From: Paenibacillus foliorum
GTDB taxonomy: Bacteria; Bacillota; Bacilli; Paenibacillales; NBRC-103111
Length of the DNA stretch: 64,000 nucleotides
Assembly: GCF_013141765.1 (NCBI RefSeq)
Contig: NZ_WHOD01000087.1
Coordinates: 1-64,000, forward strand
Direction of reading: 5' to 3'
Shown here: piece after piece, positions 40,528 to 49,647 of the stretch
Position numbering within the stretch: the stretch's first letter is position 1
How the letters are laid out: every line of letters begins with the position of its first letter
Notes under the pieces: generated by a model
Told to the model about the DNA's origin: nothing
Database searches by the model: none
What the model saw: only the letters and a program-made list of their open reading frames with translations
Made by a program: the position numbers and the translations under genes

Positions 40528-42816
40528 TTGTCGATCAAAGTAAAGCTTACTATCTGTATTTCCCTACTCGTGGCTATTATCTTAACACTGAATATTTCCA
40601 TCTATTATTTCACTTCTAAAGAAGAGCTTCAGGCCAACGCCACACAGCAAATGCTTACCATAGCGGAACAGATGAGTGCCTCTGTTGAAGTTTCGCAGCA
40701 AGCCCGCCAATACATAGAGGATATGATGGGCGAAAAGCTCAGGGCCACCGCAATAGCCGCTCAGGCCCAATTAAATCCCGATATCAGTAAGGTAACCAAT
40801 GAAGAGCTGGTTGTTCTCAGCAAAGAACTGGGAATCGATAATCTTACTCTTTGGTCCAAGCTGGACAACGATATCGTAGCGCTCAAATCCTCCAATCCGA
40901 AAGAAATCAATTTAAGCTCTAAAAGCTGGGATTATTGGTATGCGGCTTTTTTGCAGCTATTCGATAAGCATAATGTCACCATCCAGCAAGGGCAGAGGCT
41001 GCCGAATTATTGGTCAGGCCCTATTAATTTTTCAACCTCCGATCCTTCTATAATCAATAAATGGGGAAACTATTACGACGGGACAACCAACTACATGATC
41101 AACCCGTATATGAATGCTAAAACAATTTTGGATTTTCAGCAGACCGCCGGAACCGAAGCCATAGTAAACAAATTGCTGCAGAAAAATCCGAACATTGTCG
41201 AGATTACCGGCTTTGATCCTGATTTTATTGGGAAAGCTCCGATTATTAAGATCAAGCAAGGCATCCCTGTCTATAACCTGGACGTTCGTGATGTTATTTT
41301 TGGGGCATACACCTATAAGGATGAAGAGAACGATGTGGTCAATATCCATAAGACAATCCAAACAGGGGAAATCATCACGACAGAAGCTAATCTTAACGGC
41401 AAACACATCATAAAAAGCTTTATTCCCGTCAAAGAAAACCATCCTTATGTCATCGGAATCAATTTCGACAGGAGTGCTATTGATCAGGTACTGAATCATC
41501 AGCTTTTTGTCCAGTGTATGATTTCATTGGGGCTTTGGCTCGTAACTATGGTTACTAGCTATTTTATGGCGGGGTTATTAATTCGACCTATTCATCAAAT
41601 ATTAGGAACAGTCAATGAAGTGGCGGCTGGTAATTTCGGCACCCTCACCAGCTCCCGACGCAATGATGAGCTTGGGCTTTTGTCCTCACGGGTAAATACG
41701 ATGACGCTTAATTTAAGGAGCTATACGACTCAGCTTAAGGAAGCGGCGGAGGAACTTAGGAATACTAAGGAATATCTGGAATCATTGGTAAATCACACTT
41801 CGGATGCGATACATGTGTCGGATTTACAAGGAAATGTAACTCAAGCGAACAAAGCGTTCGAAACTATGTATGGATGGGGCTTGGACGAGGTGCTGGGCAA
41901 GCCGCTGACCAATATTCCCGAACCCTATTACGAAGAATACAACGATAAAGTACTCAGCATGCTTCAAGGCCACTCGGTAGCCGATTATGAAACCATCCGG
42001 TATGACAAAGATGGACGTCTACTCGATGTTAGTATAACGATATCGCCTATTCGCGATGAAATGGGCATTATCGTCGCTGTAGCCTCCATCACAAGAAACA
42101 TTACCACACGAAAACAGACCGAAGAAGTATTAAGACGGTCGGAGAAGCTATCCCTCATTGGTCAGCTGGCCGCTGGCGTTGCTCATGAAATCCGCAATCC
42201 TTTGACCACATTGAAAGGATTCGTGCAGTTGCAGAAGCAGCTCAAGGGCCCACTAAAGGAAAGCTACTTGGATATAATGCTCACTGAATTGGACAGGATC
42301 AATTTTATTGTCGGCGAATTTCTCGTCTTGGCCAAACCTCAGGCCACGCACTTTCAGCTGGCTGATATAAGGGATATTTTGAAGGACATGGGAATGCTTC
42401 TGGAATTACAAGCGATTTTAAATAATGTTGAAATTGATCTCCAGTTTGCCGAGGAGGTTCCACTTATTCATTGCGAGGTTAACCAATTAAAACAGGTTTT
42501 CATTAACGTACTTAAAAATGCGATCGAGGCTATGCCCGACTCCGGCAAAATCATTATCGAGCTGTTCAGTCCCAACAGTGACCATGTAGTGATCCGGGTT
42601 ACTGACCAAGGCTGCGGTATTCCGGAAGAGTATCTGAAGCGGGTTGGCGAACCTTTTTTTACCATTAAGGAAAATGGAAACGGCCTAGGAATTATGGTGA
42701 CTCAAAGGATTATCAACAACCATAAAGGAAGTATTACCATTCAGAGTACTCCCGGTGAAGGAACCTGTGTGGAAATCATTTTACCCTGTGCTCCTGTGGA
42801 AGAACGGCAGCCCTGA
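40528..42816 (+). CDS. Membrane-bound PAS sensor histidine kinase, sporulation type
   Basis: A 762-residue kinase. One span near residues 7-27 and another at 331-352 enclose an extracytoplasmic sensor of about 300 residues; HAMP (~353-405), PAS/PAC (~410-530), HisKA with His553 (VAHEIRNPLTTLKG) and HATPase (DQGCGI, NGLGI) follow. The core closely resembles the kinase at 2076. TTG 40528 is preferred: GGGGGA precedes it at good spacing, while the in-frame ATG 40513 lacks a site. There is no response regulator nearby, as expected for kinases feeding a Spo0F/Spo0A relay. Confidence 0.88.
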   Translation: MSIKVKLTICISLLVAIILTLNISIYYFTSKEELQANATQQMLTIAEQMSASVEVSQQARQYIEDMMGEKLRATAIAAQAQLNPDISKVTNEELVVLSKELGIDNLTLWSKLDNDIVALKSSNPKEINLSSKSWDYWYAAFLQLFDKHNVTIQQGQRLPNYWSGPINFSTSDPSIINKWGNYYDGTTNYMINPYMNAKTILDFQQTAGTEAIVNKLLQKNPNIVEITGFDPDFIGKAPIIKIKQGIPVYNLDVRDVIFGAYTYKDEENDVVNIHKTIQTGEIITTEANLNGKHIIKSFIPVKENHPYVIGINFDRSAIDQVLNHQLFVQCMISLGLWLVTMVTSYFMAGLLIRPIHQILGTVNEVAAGNFGTLTSSRRNDELGLLSSRVNTMTLNLRSYTTQLKEAAEELRNTKEYLESLVNHTSDAIHVSDLQGNVTQANKAFETMYGWGLDEVLGKPLTNIPEPYYEEYNDKVLSMLQGHSVADYETIRYDKDGRLLDVSITISPIRDEMGIIVAVASITRNITTRKQTEEVLRRSEKLSLIGQLAAGVAHEIRNPLTTLKGFVQLQKQLKGPLKESYLDIMLTELDRINFIVGEFLVLAKPQATHFQLADIRDILKDMGMLLELQAILNNVEIDLQFAEEVPLIHCEVNQLKQVFINVLKNAIEAMPDSGKIIIELFSPNSDHVVIRVTDQGCGIPEEYLKRVGEPFFTIKENGNGLGIMVTQRIINNHKGSITIQSTPGEGTCVEIILPCAPVEERQP

Positions 42817-42999
42817 CCTCTTAAATAATATGAGCGCACACGGTAATCACAAGCAAAACCACTCTAGTATGTATAATTCAGGTGAACCAAATACGGATCA
42901 CCGCATGGCAGTTCAATTTGAGGTGCCACGCGGTGATGTCCGTATAACGGAAGTGCTATGAATGAGTAAACACATTGTTATGGATATAGGGGGGGCCAC
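42817..42999. other. Short intergenic stretch without a convincing gene
   Basis: A 42-codon frame (ATG 42831 to TGA 42961) has no ribosome binding site. No terminator with a T-run was found after the kinase. A seven-G run lies near 42990. Confidence 0.3.
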
Positions 43000-43575
43000 T
43001 TACGATTTGGAACCGTAAAGCGTTTGAGCACGAACCATATCTATGGGTAGATTCATAGGGATCTCTAGGAAATATTTCAACTGCCAATCTTGAGTTTTTT
43101 GTGCCTGTCGGCTCGTAGGCTTGTCCCAGGGCGGATAAACGCGTATTGCTCTTTTACCACCCTTACCTTCTTTGGATACTATATCTCGATCACATAGTAC
43201 AGCTTTTGGAAATATAAACTGACCCAAATTACTACCTTCGCGTGTACTAATAACGAAAAGATCGACTGGGTCTGACACGTCATAGGGTTGGATAGGTCCC
43301 TCCCCAATTCTCTCCCATAAAGTCACAAATTGCCCGATCTTTGTAGGAGTAAGTTTTGCGACACGAAATCTTATGGAGAGAGCATTCAAGTTAAATACAT
43401 AAGCACCATATTCAGCATTTTGTGCTTCTTGGCGTGGGCGAGAGCAATCAAGCCTGCACGGATTATAAATAAGATCCTTGGTTGCAAGTAGGTCACTATG
43501 AATCATGTCAGAGGAAGTCCAAGAATGCTGATTGCTAAGGCATGCTTCTGAAAAGTCTCGATTTTTTTCGTCCAT
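43000..43575 (-). CDS. mepB: MepB family protein
   Basis: A 191-residue protein with the MepB landmarks: DLFVISTREG, LGQFIFPKAVL, GKRAIRVYPPWD and TSRQAQKTQDWQ near the C-terminus. In Staphylococcus aureus the family is encoded beside the MepA multidrug pump and MepR regulator, but its function is unknown. Neither pump nor MarR regulator is present here. The start lies behind GGGGGA on the minus strand. It follows the FGE gene at a distance of 74 bases in the same direction. Confidence 0.85.
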   Translation of the reverse strand: MDEKNRDFSEACLSNQHSWTSSDMIHSDLLATKDLIYNPCRLDCSRPRQEAQNAEYGAYVFNLNALSIRFRVAKLTPTKIGQFVTLWERIGEGPIQPYDVSDPVDLFVISTREGSNLGQFIFPKAVLCDRDIVSKEGKGGKRAIRVYPPWDKPTSRQAQKTQDWQLKYFLEIPMNLPIDMVRAQTLYGSKS

Positions 43576-43649
43576 CTGTTTAAATCCCCCAACTGAATCT
43601 CATGTTGCTATCTATTGCAGCTTTTCATGTTCACTACCAATAAAGCTCA

Positions 43650-44639
43650 CTATCTTAATGCGTCAGCTGCACAGCGGAAGCCCATGTTGCCTGCTGAGCT
43701 GTCTGGTGTGTTGGAGCTGCGAGCAGCAACCCGGTAACGGTTGCAGTAAGATTTATGACACAAGTAAGAACCTCCACGCATGACACGCGATAGGCCCTTC
43801 TGTGGGCCTTGCGGATTGGAGCGAGGACCGTTAATATGCCACGTTGGGTTGAACCAGTCAGCGCACCATTCCCACACATTACCGGATACATTATACAAAC
43901 CGTAACCATTCGGCTGGAACGAATGAGCCGGAGCCGTTCCAGCGTAGCCGTCACTCTGATTATTTTTATCAGGAAATTTACCTTGCCATATGTTGCATAG
44001 ATGCTCGCTGCCTGGCTTCAGCAAGTCGCCCCAAGGGTAGCGTTTTTGCACGAGGCCGCCCCGCGCCGCATATTCCCATTCCGCTTCTGTTGGCAGACGT
44101 TTACCTGACCACCTGCAGTAAGCGGAAGCATCATTCCATGAAACATGGATAACCGGATGGTCCAGCCGATCCTCTATGGATGAATCTGGGCCTTCTGGAT
44201 GTGCCCAATCAGCTCCTTCTACATTCCACCACCAAGGTGTGTTTTGTACGACGTGCTTTACTTGGGCAGCGGTTTCAGAAGAAACAAATAGATGGAAAAC
44301 GAAAGACCAACCGAAGGCTTCTGCTTCCGTTTTATAGCCGGTTGCCTGGACGAATTCGCGGAATTCACTATTGGTGACAGAGTAAGGAGCAATGTAGAAG
44401 GGGCTGACGGATACGGTCCGCACAGGACCTTCTCCGTCTTGTGGAAAGCCTTCCTGATCGTCCGTACCCATCAGGAAATCACCGCCAGACAAATAAATCA
44501 TCCCGTCTGTTGCTGGAGTAGGGGAGTGAGTGCCTATAGGGGCAGCGTTATCCGTTACATGGATGCTGTCTAACTTTACGCTTTGCGCAGCAGATCTGCT
44601 TGTTGAGCTGCAGCAGGAAGGTTTGGCTGATTCGTTCAT
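43650..44639 (-). CDS. Formylglycine-generating enzyme (FGE/SUMF1 family)
   Basis: A 329-residue protein that resembles the true aerobic, copper-dependent FGE rather than generic SUMF domains: the RGGSYLCHKSYC segment supplies both active-site cysteines and is followed by YRVAARSSNTPDSS and GFRCA; GNVWEWCADWF is also present. FGE converts a cysteine in C-x-P-x-R motifs of sulfatases to formylglycine. No sulfatase gene is in this window, so its client must be elsewhere. The N-terminus has an odd CCSSTSR stretch. The start follows GGAGGATAACT. Confidence 0.88.
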   Translation of the reverse strand: MNESAKPSCCSSTSRSAAQSVKLDSIHVTDNAAPIGTHSPTPATDGMIYLSGGDFLMGTDDQEGFPQDGEGPVRTVSVSPFYIAPYSVTNSEFREFVQATGYKTEAEAFGWSFVFHLFVSSETAAQVKHVVQNTPWWWNVEGADWAHPEGPDSSIEDRLDHPVIHVSWNDASAYCRWSGKRLPTEAEWEYAARGGLVQKRYPWGDLLKPGSEHLCNIWQGKFPDKNNQSDGYAGTAPAHSFQPNGYGLYNVSGNVWEWCADWFNPTWHINGPRSNPQGPQKGLSRVMRGGSYLCHKSYCNRYRVAARSSNTPDSSAGNMGFRCAADALR

Positions 44640-44731
44640 AGTTATCCTCCTAAGGGCTTTCCATTATGGAAGCCTGCTTCGTAAGTATTTACTGGACTTT
44701 CCTAGAGGGAATCCCGCATAGTGCATAAGCT

Positions 44732-45943
44732 TTAGACTTCAGTCAATTGATTAATAATCATGATCGCGGCGCCTGTGACTAATGCTTCCTCACCCAAATG
44801 GCCTTGACTGAAAACGACCTGATAGGTTGGATAATGGTAGGTATTGCGTATCGCAACGCGTGTAGCCATTTGAAAGAAGCTAGGATGGCTGCTGATCAAT
44901 GATCCACCGAGAATGACTTTCTCTGGATGCAAAATGTTCAACAGATTGGACAGGCCTATGCCGAAATAGGTCGCTGCTTGTGAGTAAATTTCGACGGTTA
45001 GAGGGTCGTTTTCTTTTAAAGCTTGAACCAAGTGCGTGAAACTGATTTTATCCGGATCCTTTTCCATATACCTAAGTGAGCTTTCACGTCCTTGCTTTAA
45101 CCGCGAATGTGCTTTCTGTTCCAAAGCATGGATAGACGCGAATGTTTCCAGACATCCATAGTTGCCATGATCTCCAAGCCTTGGACCGTCCGTCTGAATA
45201 ATCATTTGTCCGATGGATCCTTCCATGTCGACAGCGCCATACACCACTTTTCCATTGGACATCATAGCGGATCGGATTCCGACGCCTACATGGACGTAAA
45301 GTAAATGGCGATAGTCGCGGTTGCGATCTGACCATGATTCACCTATGATTGCAGTGTTTGCACCGTTATCGAGTGAAATGGGGAACCCAAGCTTCTCTTG
45401 CAAAAAGCTGGTTATATGAACATCACGCCAACCGGCCGCAGGAAAATATAACGGCTCCATGATAACCCCCGCAAAGCGATCCAAGGGTCCAACAGCCCCG
45501 ATTCCCATACCAAGTACACCATCTGCTGTAAGTCCATGAGCTTCCATCATAGCAAGCGCTGTCTCAGCGATTTCATTTAGAAGGCGTACAGGCGTCATAT
45601 TTTCGTCCATTATCCAGCTTTTGGATTCCAGTTTGTTCATATGCAAGTCGCATAAAATCAGCTTGGAGCTCATTCGGGAAATATCAAGGCCGAATACATG
45701 GCCCGCCAACGGATTAGTCTGGTATAGAATGGGGCGTCTGCCTCCAGTTGATTCTCCGAATCCAGCTTCTACAAGCCAGCCCTGTGCCGTTAATTCCTCA
45801 AGGGTTCGGGTTAGAGTGCTGCCTGTCATTTGACTTTGTTCTAACAAATCAATTTTGGATACAGTGCCCTGGCGCCGAATGAGCTCGTATATTTCCTTGT
45901 GTTTGCGGCTGCCGATTCTTTCATGTATGGATAATAACTGCAT
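44732..45943 (-). CDS. ROK-family (NagC/XylR-type) transcriptional regulator
   Basis: A 403-residue protein with an N-terminal winged HTH (residues ~10-65, TVSKIDLLEQSQMTGSTLTRTLEEL) and a C-terminal ROK sugar-kinase-like domain. The glycine-rich phosphate loop, the VFGLDIS strand, the acidic GAVDMEGSIGQMI region and HYGNYGCLETFAS are visible; the zinc-binding CxCGxxGC pattern of sugar kinases is reduced. It acts as a DNA-binding regulator sensing a sugar. It lies upstream of the FGE gene in the same direction, but the 92-base gap makes co-transcription uncertain. Confidence 0.88.
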   Translation of the reverse strand: MQLLSIHERIGSRKHKEIYELIRRQGTVSKIDLLEQSQMTGSTLTRTLEELTAQGWLVEAGFGESTGGRRPILYQTNPLAGHVFGLDISRMSSKLILCDLHMNKLESKSWIMDENMTPVRLLNEIAETALAMMEAHGLTADGVLGMGIGAVGPLDRFAGVIMEPLYFPAAGWRDVHITSFLQEKLGFPISLDNGANTAIIGESWSDRNRDYRHLLYVHVGVGIRSAMMSNGKVVYGAVDMEGSIGQMIIQTDGPRLGDHGNYGCLETFASIHALEQKAHSRLKQGRESSLRYMEKDPDKISFTHLVQALKENDPLTVEIYSQAATYFGIGLSNLLNILHPEKVILGGSLISSHPSFFQMATRVAIRNTYHYPTYQVVFSQGHLGEEALVTGAAIMIINQLTEV

Positions 45944-46247
45944 GGTTAGCCTTAACCCCCACTTATCCCCGGAAAGCCTTATACAGCAAAAAAAGTTTCC
46001 CGCAGCATCTTATCTGACTATTTTTTTGAACATCGCTAGTATCGTTTGTGAGCTTACATTTAAGCTTACATTATACACCAGTAACCAGCTCTAAACCATA
46101 GAACAATATGCGGAATCAACCTGAAGTCATTGTGACATCCTTGCGAAGTTTGGTAAGATAAGAGTACTGCATTTGCAGATCATACGACTTAATAATTCAT
46201 TTCTATATTATGGTAATTATTTTCAGGAACTCTAAGGAGAGAAGATC

Positions 46248-46988
46248 ATGTCAGAATGGTACAAAAAAAGCTTTGGCGATGATTATTTATTAGTATATAA
46301 ACACCGGGATCTTGAGGGAGCCTATAACGAGGTCAAACGGATGATGGAATGGCTTCAACTGCCAGCTGGGGCCGAGGTGCTTGATTTATGCTGTGGAATG
46401 GGAAGGCATTCGATGGCGCTGACTGATTTCGGCTTCAAGGTGACCGGAGTTGATTTGTCAGACGTACTGCTTCGAGAAGCAGTACGTATAGATACGGAAG
46501 AGAAGGTTCGTTGGCTGCAAGGGGATATGCGCGAGGTGCCGCTAAGCGAAACTTATGATGCGGTAGTTAACTTGTTTACTTCGTTTGGTTATTTTGAAGA
46601 GGCTGATGAGAATGAAAAGGTATTACGGGAAATTCACCGATTGCTTTCCCCAGAACACGGGCAGTTCATTATAGACTTTTTAAATCCTGATTATGTAATC
46701 GCGAATTTAGTTCCTTTTTCGAAGCGGGAGGAAGGGGATTGCATCATAGAGGAAACTCGTAAAATTGAGGAGGGCTTTGTGCGGAAAAGTATAGTTATCC
46801 GTGAGCCTGGCACACAAGAGCGTACGTATTCGGAGCAAGTAAAGCTGTTAGGACTCGATACATTCTTAGGTATGTTGGATAATGCTGGACTTGATGTGCA
46901 ACATATATATGGTGGCTATGATGCTTCTCCCTACAATAAAGCCGATTCGAAACGGATGATTTTCGTTGGGCGCCGGAAAGGAAATTAA
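46248..46988 (+). CDS. Class I SAM-dependent methyltransferase
   Basis: A 246-residue methyltransferase. Motif I is LDLCCGMGRHS, followed by VTGVDLS (acidic post-I residue) and a NLFTSFGYFEE segment. The start follows AAGGAGAG. It is separated by 6 bases from the MBL-fold gene, so the two are co-transcribed. The substrate cannot be inferred. Confidence 0.87.
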   Translation: MSEWYKKSFGDDYLLVYKHRDLEGAYNEVKRMMEWLQLPAGAEVLDLCCGMGRHSMALTDFGFKVTGVDLSDVLLREAVRIDTEEKVRWLQGDMREVPLSETYDAVVNLFTSFGYFEEADENEKVLREIHRLLSPEHGQFIIDFLNPDYVIANLVPFSKREEGDCIIEETRKIEEGFVRKSIVIREPGTQERTYSEQVKLLGLDTFLGMLDNAGLDVQHIYGGYDASPYNKADSKRMIFVGRRKGN

Positions 46989-46994
46989 TACTCC

Positions 46995-47969
46995 ATGAGC
47001 CTATTTACCTTACATAATGATTCTATATACCAGATCAAATCGCCACTTCCCTTTCCGCTTCGTTGGGTCAACAGCTATTTGATCCGAGGCGTGGACGGAT
47101 ATACGTTAATTGATCCGGGCCTGCATACAGAAGCAGCGGAGTCTTTCTGGGCGCAGGTGATGAATGAGCTTGGCATAGGCTTTCGGGATATTGAGCAGAT
47201 CGTGTTGACTCATCATCATCCTGATCATTACGGTCTTGCCGGTTATTTTCAAGAGCGCTCGAATGCTCCGGTCCGTATGTCTTCTGTAGGCTACGAGCAG
47301 GTAAATCTGCTGTGGGGAGAAGGGCAGCCGATGACCGCGTCATTGCTGCGTCTCTTTACCAGTCATGGGATGCCAGACGAAATGCTGCTGTCCATGCAGG
47401 ATCATATGGACAGCTTTGTCTCCATGGTATCGCCGCAGCCGAAGGTATCGATGATTACCATTGGCGATAGCATAAGACTGGGTGATCACGAGTACGAAAC
47501 CCTGCATACTCCGGGCCATGCAGCGGGGCATGTGTGCTTCTACAGAGCGGAAACCAAAGAAATGTTGTGCGGTGACCATGTAATACCGCAGATATCCCCG
47601 AACGTTAGCTATCTGCCTGGGGGAATCGATGAGAATCCACTTGGAAGCTTTTTGCAAAGCCTTGAAGAAATAGGCCGCTATGAGGTGGCATGGGCTTACC
47701 CGGGACATCGGGAGCCTTTTGAGAAGTTTGGGTTGCGGACACAAGAGCTCATCCTGCATCATGAGTCACGGTTGGAGCTGATGCGGGGGATGCTGATTGA
47801 ACGACCGCAGACGGCCTACGAGGTATGCCGGAATACCTTCGGTCACAAGCTGACCCTTCATCAGCTTAGGTTTGCTCTTTCCGAGACGCTGGCGCATCTT
47901 ATTTATTTGCGTGAAACAGGGATGGTTAAGCAAGTAGAACAAGAAGCCATGGCATACTTTCAAGCATAG
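46995..47969 (+). CDS. MBL-fold metallo-hydrolase
   Basis: A 324-residue metallo-beta-lactamase-fold hydrolase. Zinc ligands are in THHHPDHYG (HxHxDH), HTPGHAAGH and CGDHVI, with a later AYPGHREP histidine; a C-terminal winged-helix-like extension (residues ~235-320) as in many Bacillales members follows. It begins six bases after the methyltransferase gene. The substrate may be a thioester or small lactone; the sequence does not decide. Confidence 0.87.
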   Translation: MSLFTLHNDSIYQIKSPLPFPLRWVNSYLIRGVDGYTLIDPGLHTEAAESFWAQVMNELGIGFRDIEQIVLTHHHPDHYGLAGYFQERSNAPVRMSSVGYEQVNLLWGEGQPMTASLLRLFTSHGMPDEMLLSMQDHMDSFVSMVSPQPKVSMITIGDSIRLGDHEYETLHTPGHAAGHVCFYRAETKEMLCGDHVIPQISPNVSYLPGGIDENPLGSFLQSLEEIGRYEVAWAYPGHREPFEKFGLRTQELILHHESRLELMRGMLIERPQTAYEVCRNTFGHKLTLHQLRFALSETLAHLIYLRETGMVKQVEQEAMAYFQA

Positions 47970-47995
47970 GCTTATATATAGTCTCTTCTCCTGAG

Positions 47996-48024
47996 AACAT
48001 CCGTCTAATAGGCGGATGTTTTTA
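47996..48024 (+). terminator. Terminator after the MBL-fold gene
   Basis: AACATCCG (47996-48003) pairs with CGGATGTT (48013-48020), followed by TTTT. Confidence 0.8.
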
Positions 48025-48176
48025 TTGTATCTTGTATAGAATATATGAAATATTTACTGCGCTAAAGGAATAAAGGGTGAGCGAGCACCCTGACTTACTT
48101 ACATGTTTAGAAGCCTAATCCGAGTGGAACTCAGATATCCTGTTAAATTACAGCCATATCCAAAGAAGTGAACGAG

Positions 48177-48372
48177 AATAGTGGAAGTATTTGTTCCTTT
48201 ATCTCCTTGAAAACTCAAAAAACAGAGAGATAACGGAACAGCTAGTTCCTTTATCTCTCTGTTTTTGTGCATAGTACGCCTATTCATCCAAAATAACGGA
48301 ATTCTGACTTCCGCTATCGCCATAAATTGGAGGCGGCAGGTGAAATAACGGAAATACCTGTTCCACTAAAAT
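48177..48372. repeat. Cluster of four REP-like palindromic units
   Basis: Four units share the pattern ATAACGGAA-spacer-TTCCNNTAT: 48177-48203, 48228-48256, 48291-48318 and 48342-48372. The second is embedded in a longer hairpin (48217-48266) with 15-16 bp arms based on AAAAACAGAGAGATAA. The whole 47970-48662 gap has no convincing gene; two frames there (48099-48323 minus, 48327-48557 plus) run through these repeats and are not called. Confidence 0.75.
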
Positions 48373-48662
48373 TTATCAGGGCTCATAGCAGCCTCACAAA
48401 TACACTTACAAAAAATCCCCAGATCATTGAGTACATTAGAGATCTTAAGCTCTCATCGAAGACGTATGTTGCCAGTTGCAAGCCGACGTCCACTTGTGCA
48501 GGACAAAGATCGTTCGTGCATAGGGGCAGTGATTCCGATTTACTTGGAAGCCTCTAAGCTTTTTCACGCAGGTTGTTAAGATTCATTTCCTTGCATGATT
48601 ATGGTTGAATTTGGGAACGCTGAGATCATCGGTTTTGTTTATCAAGAAAGGGTGTACGAAGG

Positions 48663-49601
48663 ATGAGGATGGTCGATGGAAGGATTATGCTTCTTGCCTC
48701 AGTAATGCTAGCGCTTTTATCCGGATGCTCAGAAAATCATAAAGCCAAAGCTACTGCTGGGGCTGATACAGCAGCAAATACAGTATCACAGGTAATAGCT
48801 GTAGATGTATCGGCACAAGGGAATGTGAGGATGACGAGTTTGCCTCGAGGAATAACGGCGTTAACTGCTGCGGAAACACCACCTGTTATTCTGCTTGGCA
48901 CGGAATTTGTAGAACGGCATGGTACAGCGCCTAACGGAGGAAAGCTGCCCTATCAGGCGTCTCAGCAGCTGGATGGGCCGCAGCCACTCGTAGCGATGGT
49001 GGAGGGGGCTGCAGATGTGTTTATAGGGCAAGCTCCACTCACGGCTTGGCTGCCTGAGCTGCAGCTTATTGAGAGTGGCCTACAGCAGTTTAAGCATCGG
49101 ATGGACGGGGATGGTAGAAGGCATGACACACTTGTACCCTATTTAAGAATGCAAGCACAGAATAGCGGCGCAGCAGGAGTTGAAGTGAAGGCGGCAGTGC
49201 TTCGTGGTCGCGGACCCGCTCTCTTCTTAAATGCAGATGAGCTGGGGCTGTTAGCTTGTCTGGATGGTCAGGCCGTGGAGACTGGAGGCCGGAGCTTAAG
49301 CTGTCATACTGAATGGAGCAGCAATGGAGATTTGAAAGCTCCCAGAATTAATGGGGCGGTCACCGTTACCGTGAAGCAAGTGAAGCAGGATGATCGGCTG
49401 ATGCTTAACCGAGAAATATCAGAGAAGACAATGGCTCAGAATATGACCGAGCTTGTGCATAGATTGCAGCTGCAAGGAACAGATCCGCTTGATATCGGAC
49501 GAACGGTGCGTTCTCTTTACCGCGGCGTCTGGACTCATGAGCGTTGGCGGCAAGCTTTTTCTCATGCTGAAATAGCCATCAGACTCCGCCTAATATCATG
49601 A
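48663..49601 (+). CDS. Orphan Ger(x)C-like lipoprotein
   Basis: A 312-residue lipoprotein (LLSGC lipobox). Its second half resembles the C-terminal domain of Ger(x)C germinant-receptor C subunits: RGRGPALFLNADELGLLACLDG matches the family's 'x-A-x-F-x-x-D-x-L-x-G-x-L' segment, and the end (DPLDIGRTVRSLYRGVW...WRQAF) matches the closing helix pattern. The typical GCW start and N-terminal domain are diverged. No gerA or gerB genes are adjacent. ATG 48663 follows AAAGGGTG. It could be a repurposed C subunit. Confidence 0.6.
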   Translation: MRMVDGRIMLLASVMLALLSGCSENHKAKATAGADTAANTVSQVIAVDVSAQGNVRMTSLPRGITALTAAETPPVILLGTEFVERHGTAPNGGKLPYQASQQLDGPQPLVAMVEGAADVFIGQAPLTAWLPELQLIESGLQQFKHRMDGDGRRHDTLVPYLRMQAQNSGAAGVEVKAAVLRGRGPALFLNADELGLLACLDGQAVETGGRSLSCHTEWSSNGDLKAPRINGAVTVTVKQVKQDDRLMLNREISEKTMAQNMTELVHRLQLQGTDPLDIGRTVRSLYRGVWTHERWRQAFSHAEIAIRLRLIS

Positions 49602-49610
49602 TTCAAAAGG

Positions 49611-49647
49611 AATCGACCAGCCGCATAAGGGCTGGTCGATTTTTTTA
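49611..49647. terminator. Bidirectional terminator
   Basis: AATCGACCAGCC (49611-49622) pairs perfectly with GGCTGGTCGATT (49630-49641), followed by a T-run; it separates the convergent lipoprotein and YtvI-like genes. Confidence 0.85.

Noticed and set aside
42831..42961. 42-codon frame after the membrane kinase
   Set aside because: No ribosome binding site, and no family similarity; kept only as a note.
48099..48323. 74-codon minus-strand frame
   Set aside because: It runs through the REP-like palindromes, has low-complexity composition and no recognisable domain.
48327..48557. 76-codon plus-strand frame
   Set aside because: It overlaps the last palindromic unit, has no ribosome binding site and resembles no family I know.
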